Both the position numbers and the translations under genes were made by a program. Below are positions 33,389 to 41,520 of a DNA stretch of 55,854 nt, one piece after another. The stretch spans positions 1 to 55,854 of the forward strand of contig JAJYKQ010000002.1 of assembly GCA_021788495.1 (NCBI GenBank), given 5' to 3'. The notes below the pieces were generated by a model. It did no database searches, had not been told where the DNA came from, and saw only the letters and a program-made list of their open reading frames with translations. The stretch comes from a bacterium. GTDB lineage: Bacteria; SZUA-79; Acidulodesulfobacterales; Acidulodesulfobacteraceae. Each line of letters starts with the position of its first letter. Position 1 is the first letter of the stretch.

Positions 33389-35326
33389 ATGGGACAGAGT
33401 TTAACGTACAAAATTTTAAGCTCGCATCTTGTCGGCGGAAATTTAAAACAGGGAGAAGAAATTGCATTAAAAATCGATAGGACGCTTACGCAGGACGCTA
33501 CCGGAACTATGGCATATCTGCAGTTTGAAGCAATAGGCGTACCTAAGGTAAAAACCGATTTGTCGGTCAGCTATATAGACCATAACACTCTGCAGACCGG
33601 TTTTGAAAATGCCGACGACCACAGATTTCTGCAGACGATAGCGGCAAAATACGGAATATTTTATTCTAAAGCCGGAAACGGAATATGCCATCAGGTTAAT
33701 TTGGAAAGATTCGGCATTCCGGGAAAGACGCTTCTGGGTTCCGACAGCCATACGCCGACCGCCGGCGGAATAGGAATGATAGCTATAGGCGCAGGAGGGC
33801 TCGACGTTGCGGTTGCGATGGGCGGCGGGGCGTTTTATATGAATGTTCCCAAAGTCGTTCTGGTTAAACTTTCCGGAAAACTGCATGATTTTGTTTCGGC
33901 GAAAGACGTTATTTTAGAACTTTTAAGAAGGCTGACCGTTAAAGGCGGCGTAGGCAGAATTTTTGAATACGGCGGCGAAGGAGTAAAAACGCTAAGCGTT
34001 CCAGAAAGAGCGGTTATTACCAATATGGGCGCCGAACTCGGCGCGACTACATCCGTTTTTCCTAGCGACGAAAGAACTATGGAATTTTTAAAAGCCGAAG
34101 GAAGAATTCAGGATTATACGCCTATTTCCGCAGACGAAGATGCCGTTTACGACGAGATTATAGAAATTGATTTAAGTTCGCTCGAACCGCTTGCGGCAAA
34201 ACCTCATATGCCCGACCAGGTAGTAAAAGTAAGCGAATTAAAAGACGTAAAGGTGGACCAGTCCGCCATTGGAAGCTGCACTAATTCGTCTTATGCCGAC
34301 TTGATGACGGTAGCCGCAATATTAAAAGGAAAAAAAGTGCATCCCGACGTCAGTCTCGTTATTTCGCCAGGTTCTAAACAGGTCTTTGAAATGATTGCAA
34401 AAAATGGAGCTCTTGCCGATTTAATAGCTTCAGGGGCAAGGATACTGGAATCGACTTGCGGACCATGTATAGGTATGGGGCAGGCTCCGCGTTCAGGCGC
34501 CGTTTCTTTAAGAACTTTTAACCGTAATTTTGAAGGACGGAGCGGAACTAAGGACGCAAAAATTTATCTTGTTTCGCCGCAGACAGCGGCGGCTTCTGCG
34601 CTTACCGGTTATATTACCGACCCGAGGACGCTTGGAAAAGCTCCGGAAATTAAAATGCCGGAAAAATTCGATATAGACGATTCAATGATAATCCCTCCTT
34701 CTACTAAGCCGGAAGAAGTCGAAGTTTACAGAGGGCCTAACATTCAACCGCTTCCAGTTCAGCAGAAACTTCCGGAATCGATATCCGGAAATGTTCTTCT
34801 CAAGGTAGGCGATAATATCACTACCGACCATATAATGCCGGCAGGCTCTAAAATACTTCCGCTTCGGTCTAATATCCCTGCCATTTCTAAATATGTATTT
34901 GAAACGGTGGATCCGGCTTTTTCGGAAAGAGCGCTAAAGGAGAAAGGCGGTTTCGTAATAGGCGGCGAAAACTACGGGCAGGGTTCGAGCAGGGAGCATG
35001 CGGCGCTTGCGCCTATGTATCTTGGAGTTAAAGCCGTAATAGCTAAATCTTTTGCCAGAATCCATTTTGCAAATTTAATAAATTTCGGTATATTACCCCT
35101 TATATTTGAAAACCCAGCCGATTATGATAAAATAAAACAGGGAGACGAACTTATCGCCCCTAACATTTTAAAAGAATTAAGCGAGCGTAAGCCGGTTACT
35201 TTTATAAATAAAAGTCAGGGAAATGCCGAATATAAGTTTAAGTATAATTTAACGGACAGACAGGTTAAAATAATAAAAGAAGGCGGATTATTAAATGAAA
35301 CAAAAGCTCTTCATAAGCATTTTTAA
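33389..35326 (+). CDS. Aconitate hydratase
   Basis: A 645-residue aconitase of the shorter bacterial type found in several deltaproteobacteria. The three 4Fe-4S ligands are C297 (AIGSCTNSS), C357 and C360 (STCGPCIGMG). DSHTPTAGGIGM and the swivel-domain motifs NITTDHIMPAGS and YGQGSSREHAAL are present. It interconverts citrate and isocitrate in the TCA cycle. Homoaconitase or isopropylmalate dehydratase are less likely given the fused large and small domains. A GGGAG ribosome-binding site precedes the ATG, and no TCA partner lies nearby. Confidence 0.9.
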   Translation: MGQSLTYKILSSHLVGGNLKQGEEIALKIDRTLTQDATGTMAYLQFEAIGVPKVKTDLSVSYIDHNTLQTGFENADDHRFLQTIAAKYGIFYSKAGNGICHQVNLERFGIPGKTLLGSDSHTPTAGGIGMIAIGAGGLDVAVAMGGGAFYMNVPKVVLVKLSGKLHDFVSAKDVILELLRRLTVKGGVGRIFEYGGEGVKTLSVPERAVITNMGAELGATTSVFPSDERTMEFLKAEGRIQDYTPISADEDAVYDEIIEIDLSSLEPLAAKPHMPDQVVKVSELKDVKVDQSAIGSCTNSSYADLMTVAAILKGKKVHPDVSLVISPGSKQVFEMIAKNGALADLIASGARILESTCGPCIGMGQAPRSGAVSLRTFNRNFEGRSGTKDAKIYLVSPQTAAASALTGYITDPRTLGKAPEIKMPEKFDIDDSMIIPPSTKPEEVEVYRGPNIQPLPVQQKLPESISGNVLLKVGDNITTDHIMPAGSKILPLRSNIPAISKYVFETVDPAFSERALKEKGGFVIGGENYGQGSSREHAALAPMYLGVKAVIAKSFARIHFANLINFGILPLIFENPADYDKIKQGDELIAPNILKELSERKPVTFINKSQGNAEYKFKYNLTDRQVKIIKEGGLLNETKALHKHF

Positions 35327-35383
35327 CTATGGCGCCGGAATTGACTTTCGGCGGCATTACAACGGCATCGTAACGGCAATTTA

Positions 35384-36238
35384 ATGTTTTCATCCGATTT
35401 CAATAAGAATATTAAGAGGGTTCTGGTTTCCTACAAAAAAGACGCCGCGGCCGCTTTAAAATCCGCAGAATACGTGTGCGGACTTTTTAAAAAGAACGGC
35501 ATAGAAACGATAATCAAGCCCAGTATGGATATCAAAAGTTCCGACACTAAAAACGTCGGACTTGTAGTAGTCTGCGGAGGAGACGGAACTCTTTTAATTA
35601 CGCTTGGAAAGATTTTTCCTCAACTTTCCGAAGTGCCGGTAATAGGAATAGATTTCGGCACCCTGGGTTTCTTGGTAGAAGTTCCGGAGAAAAAAAAGAA
35701 AGATGCTATAGAAAGATTTTTAGACGGTACTTTGGAATTTATACCGAGAATGGCTATCGACATCGAAGTATTCAGGAAAGGCAAATCTATCGAAAAATTA
35801 GTAGCGTTAAACGAAGCGACTATCGCAAGGGAAAAAAGTATTCATGCCAGAATTATTAATTTAACCGTTTTTGTAAACGGTTTGAGATTGAACGATTACA
35901 GGGCTGACGGCCTTATTATCGCTACTCCTACCGGCTCTACGGCTTATTCTTTATCGGCCGGAGGACCTATAGTACAGCCGGATATGGGCGCTTTTATAAT
36001 AACTCCTATATGCCCGCATACGCTCTCCAACAGACCTATAATAATAAATCCTTGCGAACTTAAAATAATAATTATGCCGCAGGAAAGGAATATTTTTATT
36101 TCCGCCGACGGAAGGGATGGCTTGAAATTAAATAACGACGACGAAATAATAATTAAAAAACATCCTTCTAAGGTTTACCTGTCTTCGTCTTTAGATAACG
36201 ATTACTGGAATATATTAAGGACAAAATTAAACTGGTAA
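35384..36238 (+). CDS. nadK: NAD kinase
   Basis: A 284-residue ATP-NAD kinase that makes NADP. The catalytic GGDGT motif lies at residues 65-69 (VVVCGGDGTLL). The second signature, ADGLIIATPTGSTAYSLSAGGPI, and the NPICPH-like TPICPHTLSNRPII are intact. Length is normal. RecN follows 15 bp later; this nadK-recN pairing is common in bacteria. Confidence 0.95.
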   Translation: MFSSDFNKNIKRVLVSYKKDAAAALKSAEYVCGLFKKNGIETIIKPSMDIKSSDTKNVGLVVVCGGDGTLLITLGKIFPQLSEVPVIGIDFGTLGFLVEVPEKKKKDAIERFLDGTLEFIPRMAIDIEVFRKGKSIEKLVALNEATIAREKSIHARIINLTVFVNGLRLNDYRADGLIIATPTGSTAYSLSAGGPIVQPDMGAFIITPICPHTLSNRPIIINPCELKIIIMPQERNIFISADGRDGLKLNNDDEIIIKKHPSKVYLSSSLDNDYWNILRTKLNW

Positions 36239-36253
36239 AAGGTCTAGACAAAA

Positions 36254-37963
36254 TTGTTAAAAACTATAAAAATAAAAAATTTTGCCACTATAGATTTTTT
36301 AGAAATAGCTTTTTGCGGCGGGCTTAACGTTCTTAGCGGAGAAACCGGAGCCGGAAAAAGCATAATAATTGAATCCTTAAATTTTTTGTTCGGTAAAACT
36401 AAAGGATTGGACGTTATAAGAACTGGAGAAAAAGAAGGTTACGTTACTGCGGTATTCGATTTAAACGCGTCGGTAAAGGAAAGTTTAAACGGAATATTTG
36501 CGGAATCAGACGTTGAAGGATTAATAGACTTAGTGAGTTCCGACGATTTTAATATTAAAAGAACGATTACGGAAAGCGGTAAAAGCAGATATTTTATAAA
36601 CGGGGAGCCGGTAAACAAAAACTTAATAGAGAAATTCGGCGAAAATTTGTTAAAAATATTCGGGCAGAACGACAGGAGATTTTTAATTGACCCTGCAAGC
36701 CAGCTTGCTTTTTTGGACGATTTCTCCGGCAACGAAACTTTGCTAAAAGAAGCTAAAAAGATTTATAGCGAAATCAAAAAAATATTATCGGAAAAAGAAG
36801 AAATAACAAGAAAAATAGACGGTATATCGCGCATAAGAACCTTAAATTCATACATAGTAAACGACGTCGAAAATTTAAATATTAAATCGGCAGACGAAGA
36901 AGAAATTTTAAAGCAGGAACTAAAAAAGTTAGAAAACGCAAACGCTATAAAAGAACTTATTTTGAATTCAATAGATTTAATAGACGGCGATGAATACGGG
37001 ATTTTAAAGTCTATGGCTTTATTAGTTTCCAATCTCTCAAAATTGTCCGAATTAGATTCGGCTTTTAAAAAAACGGAAAGCTTAAAAAACGCCGAAACGG
37101 CAAAAATAGAAGTGGAAGATATTCTTTTATTTTTAGAAAAATATTCCGCTTTAGAATTCGACGAAGATAGGCTTAACGAAATACGCCTTAAAATAGATTC
37201 CGTTATAGGCATAGAAAATAAATATAACGTTTCCGGTTTAGAAGAACTTATTAAGCTATACGATGAAGCAAAGCAGGAATTAGGCGGTATTGCGGAACTT
37301 GAAAGAAGAATTTCCGAAATAGACGGCGAATATGAAAAGCTTAAAGAAAATTTTTTGTGGATATCCGGAGAATTACATGCAAAAAGAATAAAATCCGCTT
37401 CTATTATGGAAAAACAAATAGAAAAAGAACTGCTTTTTTTGAAAATTAAACCTATTTTTAAAATAAATATAGATAAAACCGATTTTGAGAAAAGTTTTTC
37501 GGAAACCGGATTGGACGATTGCATTTTTATGTTTTCCGCAAATCCGGGAGAAGAACCCAGGGCGCTTTCCAAGGTTGCTTCTGGAGGCGAACTTTCCCGC
37601 ATAAGTTTATGTATTTTAAAAATTTTAAATAAAAGAAAAGATACCGCTACTTTTATTTTTGACGAAATCGATGCGGGAATCGGCGGCGACGTAGCTAATT
37701 TCGTAGGTTCGGCGCTTAAATCTATATCTGAAGCAAATCAGGTAATACTTATAACGCATCTAGCCCAGGTATCTTCGTTTGCCGACAGGCATTTTTTTGT
37801 TTATAAAGAAGTAATTAGCGGAAAAACATATACGAGGATAAAAGAGCTTAACGAAGAAGAGAGAATAACCGAAACGGCAAGAATGTTATCGGGCGATTCA
37901 AAAGGGGAAGCGGCTTTAATGCATGCAAGAGAAATTTTAAAAAACAGGGGCGGTTTTAAATAA
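36254..37963 (+). CDS. recN: DNA repair ATPase RecN
   Basis: A 569-residue SMC-like protein for double-strand-break repair. The Walker A is GETGAGKS (29-36). The middle is a pair of coiled-coil stretches rich in Glu, Lys and Leu (about 155-370). The C-terminal half has the ABC signature ASGGELSRISLCI, Walker B IFDEIDAGIGG and LITHLAQVSSFADRHF. It uses a TTG start that immediately gives the family's MLKTIKIKNFATID opening. No SOS-like box comparable to the one at 1813 was seen just upstream. Confidence 0.93.
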   Translation: MLKTIKIKNFATIDFLEIAFCGGLNVLSGETGAGKSIIIESLNFLFGKTKGLDVIRTGEKEGYVTAVFDLNASVKESLNGIFAESDVEGLIDLVSSDDFNIKRTITESGKSRYFINGEPVNKNLIEKFGENLLKIFGQNDRRFLIDPASQLAFLDDFSGNETLLKEAKKIYSEIKKILSEKEEITRKIDGISRIRTLNSYIVNDVENLNIKSADEEEILKQELKKLENANAIKELILNSIDLIDGDEYGILKSMALLVSNLSKLSELDSAFKKTESLKNAETAKIEVEDILLFLEKYSALEFDEDRLNEIRLKIDSVIGIENKYNVSGLEELIKLYDEAKQELGGIAELERRISEIDGEYEKLKENFLWISGELHAKRIKSASIMEKQIEKELLFLKIKPIFKINIDKTDFEKSFSETGLDDCIFMFSANPGEEPRALSKVASGGELSRISLCILKILNKRKDTATFIFDEIDAGIGGDVANFVGSALKSISEANQVILITHLAQVSSFADRHFFVYKEVISGKTYTRIKELNEEERITETARMLSGDSKGEAALMHAREILKNRGGFK

Positions 37964-37969
37964 AAAGAT

Positions 37970-38677
37970 ATGTATAAAACAGGCAGACAGAGATATGAAA
38001 AAGGCGGGGCAGCTATTTTTTATCCTACCGAAATAGAAATAGAGATGGAGGCCGAAACCGAGGAAGGTCTGACCGTTGAAAGCAAAGGCGGACGCGTTAA
38101 AAACCAAAAAATCGATAAAGAAGGCGTTGTCGGCAAAGGCGTTAAGACCGTAAAAGTAGTCCTGAGAAAAGCGCTTATGTGCGACGTTAAATCGCTCTAT
38201 AAACTTTTTTCGGAATATTCAAAAGCCGGCGAGATGCTTCCGCGTTCAATGAGCGATATATATACTCATCTTAGAGATTTTTATATTGCCGAGATAGAAT
38301 GTGAAACCGAAACCGGAAATGAAATTTTAAACGGAAATTATAGCGAAAAAGGCTCCTCCGGCTGCAAACCTGAAGTTATAGGGGCATGCGCTCTTGCAAT
38401 AGTATGGGAAAATCTGGCGGAAATCAGATCGTTAGCCGTAAAAAGGCCTTATACAAGAAAGCTTATTGGGACGGAACTTATAAAAAAATGCATAGAAGAA
38501 GCTAAATTCTTTAAAATAACCAATATATTTGCCTTAACTTACAAACCGCAGTTTTTTCAAAAATCCGGTTTTAACGTTATAGACAAATCTGAACTGCCCC
38601 ATAAGATATGGAGCGACTGTATAAACTGCGTAAAATTTCCGGATTGCGACGAAACAGCCGTAATGTTGAAAATATAG
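37970..38677 (+). CDS. GNAT acetyltransferase, ArgA-like N-acetylglutamate synthase
   Basis: A 235-residue protein whose C-terminal part (about 60-235) is a GNAT domain. Its pattern matches short, kinase-less N-acetylglutamate synthases: LAEIRSLAV, IGTELIKKCIEEAKF, IFALTYKPQFFQKSGF, ELPHKIWSDCINCVKFPDCDETAV. These acetylate glutamate for arginine synthesis. A roughly 50-residue charged N-terminal extension and an insert near 103-128 set it apart from the minimal enzyme. It lies 6 bp after recN. argJ, about 6 kb downstream, is the other possible source of acetylglutamate. Confidence 0.75.
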   Translation: MYKTGRQRYEKGGAAIFYPTEIEIEMEAETEEGLTVESKGGRVKNQKIDKEGVVGKGVKTVKVVLRKALMCDVKSLYKLFSEYSKAGEMLPRSMSDIYTHLRDFYIAEIECETETGNEILNGNYSEKGSSGCKPEVIGACALAIVWENLAEIRSLAVKRPYTRKLIGTELIKKCIEEAKFFKITNIFALTYKPQFFQKSGFNVIDKSELPHKIWSDCINCVKFPDCDETAVMLKI

Positions 38678-38748
38678 ACAAAGCACAATATATATATTAT
38701 AATAACTAATACTATCGCAAATTGATAAAAGGGGGAATAAAAAAAGAG

Positions 38749-39120
38749 ATGTTTAATATTTTTAAAAGAGAAGGATTGTTCGGCGATGTCAGCCAGATAA
38801 CTCCGGATGAGGCATTTAAAAAATTATCTGAAGATAAAGAAAGTAAAAATACGCTGGTAATAGACGTAAGAGAACCGAATGAATATAACGGGAATTTGGG
38901 GCATATAGAAAATTCGCACTTGATTCCTATAAGACTTTTGCCGCTAAAAATTCAGGAATTAGAGAAGCATAAAGATAAGGATATAATTGCGGTATGCCAC
39001 AGCGGCGCCAGAAGTTATTCCGCATGCACTATGCTCAAAAGACACGGATTTAATAAGGTTCATAACCTTAAAGGCGGAATGCTTTTATGGAAAAAAATGG
39101 GATTAAAAACCCATATGTAA
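38749..39120 (+). CDS. Single-domain rhodanese (sulfurtransferase)
   Basis: A 123-residue rhodanese domain counted from the ATG at 38749; an in-frame TTG at 38722 would add nine residues, and GGGGG at 38731 lies between the two. The active-site loop is CHSGAR with Cys83, followed by SYSACTMLKRHGF. VIDVREPNEY (37-46) and the end motif LKGGMLLWKK are typical. It probably carries persulfide sulfur in the cytoplasm; the acceptor is unknown. Confidence 0.85.
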   Translation: MFNIFKREGLFGDVSQITPDEAFKKLSEDKESKNTLVIDVREPNEYNGNLGHIENSHLIPIRLLPLKIQELEKHKDKDIIAVCHSGARSYSACTMLKRHGFNKVHNLKGGMLLWKKMGLKTHM

Positions 39121-39154
39121 ATTAAATTATAATATTTTTTTATTAGGCGGAACA

Positions 39155-39964
39155 ATGAACGATAAAAATTTTCATGTCTTCGTAGTATCCGATTCTACCG
39201 GCGAAACGGCGGAAAAGGTCGCAAGGGCGGCTATATCGCAGTTTTCTATTCCCGAGGTGCGCCTTAAGCGTTTCTTATTGATAGATTCGGAATTGAAGTT
39301 AAGAGAAATAATAACGGAAGCCGCAGAAAAAAAAGCGTTGGTTATTTTTACTTTAGTTAAAGACGGGTTGAGAAATATTATGCTTCAGGAATCTGCAGAA
39401 AAAGGTATCGTTAGTATCGATATAATAGGACCGGTACTTAATTCTATAGCAAATATCCTTAATCTTTCACCGGAAAGAAAGCCCGGTTTAATTCACAGGG
39501 TTAACGACGAGTATTTTAAAAGAATAGATGCCCTGGAATATGCCGTTAAACACGACGACGGACAGAGGATAGACGAAGTTTTGGAAGCGGATGCCCTTAT
39601 ACTGGGCATATCAAGAACGTCTAAGACCCCGCTTTGTCTTTTTCTTGCCCAAAGAGGATTTAAGGCGGCTAATATTCCCATAATAGATTCTCAGGTTATA
39701 GACGATACGGTATTTAAGGTTCAAAGGAGTAAAATATTCGGTTTGGTTTCCGATGCAGGAAGAATTTCAAATTTAAGAAAAGAAAGGTTAAAAAGAATGG
39801 GGCTGGGTCTTTCACAGGATTACGTATCGAAAGAATCTATAGAAAAAGAACTTGCCCATTCAATGTCTATATACGCTAAATTAAACGCATATATTATAGA
39901 TATTACCGATAAATCTATAGAAGAAGTCGCCGCGGATATAATATCCCGCATAAACAACAAATAA
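39155..39964 (+). CDS. ppsR: PEP synthase regulatory kinase/pyrophosphorylase (PSRP, DUF299)
   Basis: A 269-residue bifunctional regulator of the DUF299 family. It switches phosphoenolpyruvate synthase (or pyruvate phosphate dikinase) off by ADP-dependent phosphorylation and on by phosphorolysis. The family start VFVVSDSTGETAEKVARAA (8-26) and the nucleotide-binding GISRTSKTP (151-159) are clear. It implies a PEP synthase or PPDK elsewhere in the genome, as in an organism switching between glycolytic and gluconeogenic flow, in keeping with the glucan-storage genes. Confidence 0.92.
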   Translation: MNDKNFHVFVVSDSTGETAEKVARAAISQFSIPEVRLKRFLLIDSELKLREIITEAAEKKALVIFTLVKDGLRNIMLQESAEKGIVSIDIIGPVLNSIANILNLSPERKPGLIHRVNDEYFKRIDALEYAVKHDDGQRIDEVLEADALILGISRTSKTPLCLFLAQRGFKAANIPIIDSQVIDDTVFKVQRSKIFGLVSDAGRISNLRKERLKRMGLGLSQDYVSKESIEKELAHSMSIYAKLNAYIIDITDKSIEEVAADIISRINNK

Positions 39965-40075
39965 TATCCGGTAAAATAATAACTATCATATTAATTAAAC
40001 TAACGGAAGACGGGCGGGCAAGCAAAGCATAATTTTTAATTAACCGTTGAAAAAAATAAAGGAAATATAAAATAT

Positions 40076-41500
40076 ATGGCTGACGTAAATAAAAAAATAA
40101 CGGAAGGAGAATTGCAGAGCGGCGCCGAAGGCGGAAGTCCGTTTTTTGATTCCGCCGTTTCAATTACCGGCGAATATTGTAAAAATAAAGGAATAGAGTT
40201 CGAGCTTTATATGTTTAATTCAAAAGTCCTCAAAATGGAATCGGAGGACGGCGGCATTTCTAACTACGTAAATGCCGAAACCAACGGTCTGAATATCAGG
40301 CTTTTAGATAAAAAGAAGATGAGTTTTTCTTATTGCCTCGGATTAGAGGGCGATAAAATTTTAAACGCTTTAGACGGCGCTTACTCGCTTTTAAAATATA
40401 TGGAGGCGGACGAATTTGCCGAATTTGCGGAAAAAGACGACTATTATAGCGGCGGTGACGGTGTATATACTCCCGAAAAATTAGGCGTTTATTCCGAAGA
40501 CGGCTTAGATATAGATATCGATAAAAAAAAGTCTTTACTGATTGAAATGGAAGAAACGGCTTATTCATACGACAAAAAAATATACAAAGTAGATAAACCG
40601 TCGTATTCCGAGACATTAATCAATAAAAGATTTTGTAATTCAAAAGGAATAGACGTTTCTTCGGTAAAAACTTTTTACGAGATATTTTTGTCAGTTGCGT
40701 CGCGTGACGGCGAAGATACAGGTTCGGGGTTCGATTTTGATTTTTCCCATGGTTTCGGCGACCTGAAGTTTAAAAAAGCCGCTATGAATGCCGCTAAAAA
40801 AGGCGTGGACCAGCTTGGAGCAAGAACCGCGGCAAGCGGAAATTATCCGGTTGTTTTCGATAACTATACTTCTTCGGAGATTCTCGGAATATTGAAGCAG
40901 TCATTTTATGCGGACAGCGTTTATAAAAAGAAATCGTTATTGGAAGGTAAAATAGGCAAAAAAATATTTTCCGACAAATTAGACATAATAGACGACGGTC
41001 TTTTATACGGCGGGGCGCTAACCGACATGTTCGACAGAGAAGGAGTAAAGATGAAAACAAAAGTTTTATGCTCTTCCGGCACTATAAATTCATATCTCTA
41101 TGATATCAGGTACGGAAAAATATACGGAGTAAGGTCTTCCGGAAATTCGGCGGGGCGTTCGTTTACCCTTCCGCCGGACGTAGGCTCCACTAATTTTTTT
41201 ATAAAAAACGGCGAAACTAATATTTTAGATATAATAGGCTCTATAAAAGAAGGATTTTATATAACGGAACTTATGGGTCTGCATATGGCAAAACCTTACA
41301 CCGGGGAGTTTTCGTTGGGAGCCGCAGGATTTTTCGTTAAAAACGGAAAAATAGATTTTCCCGTAAAAGGAATAGCGGTAAGCGGAAATATTATGCAATT
41401 GTTTAACGGCATATCTAAAATAGCGAACGACCTGCGTTTTTTCGGTTCGGTCGGTTCGCCTTCTATATTGTTTGAAAATATTCAGGTTTCAGGAAAATAA
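40076..41500 (+). CDS. pmbA: TldE/PmbA family peptidase subunit
   Basis: A 474-residue member of the TldD/PmbA family. The late region has the TldE-like pattern GGALTDMFDREGVKMKTKVL followed by SYLYDIRYG and then KPYTGEFSLGAAGFFVKNGK, without an obvious HExxxH metal motif of the TldD partner. TldD/TldE heterodimers degrade or trim peptides, including microcin and RiPP precursors. No tldD lies in the window. The N-terminal part is divergent and rich in Tyr, Asp and Gly. Confidence 0.8.
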   Translation: MADVNKKITEGELQSGAEGGSPFFDSAVSITGEYCKNKGIEFELYMFNSKVLKMESEDGGISNYVNAETNGLNIRLLDKKKMSFSYCLGLEGDKILNALDGAYSLLKYMEADEFAEFAEKDDYYSGGDGVYTPEKLGVYSEDGLDIDIDKKKSLLIEMEETAYSYDKKIYKVDKPSYSETLINKRFCNSKGIDVSSVKTFYEIFLSVASRDGEDTGSGFDFDFSHGFGDLKFKKAAMNAAKKGVDQLGARTAASGNYPVVFDNYTSSEILGILKQSFYADSVYKKKSLLEGKIGKKIFSDKLDIIDDGLLYGGALTDMFDREGVKMKTKVLCSSGTINSYLYDIRYGKIYGVRSSGNSAGRSFTLPPDVGSTNFFIKNGETNILDIIGSIKEGFYITELMGLHMAKPYTGEFSLGAAGFFVKNGKIDFPVKGIAVSGNIMQLFNGISKIANDLRFFGSVGSPSILFENIQVSGK

Positions 41501-41520
41501 AAAACGGGGGAACATTTACT

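Noticed and set aside
33467..33886. A 139-codon leftward frame inside the aconitase gene
   Set aside because: It is a shadow of conserved aconitase codons with low-complexity composition and no start signal.
36200..36254. An SOS-like operator for recN
   Set aside because: No GAAC-N4-GTTY dyad was found. recN follows nadK by 15 bp and is probably transcribed with it.
36763..37602. A 279-codon leftward frame inside recN
   Set aside because: It is antisense to the coiled-coil region of a certain gene. Its Ser/Phe/Ile-rich translation mirrors Lys/Glu-rich sense codons and matches no family.
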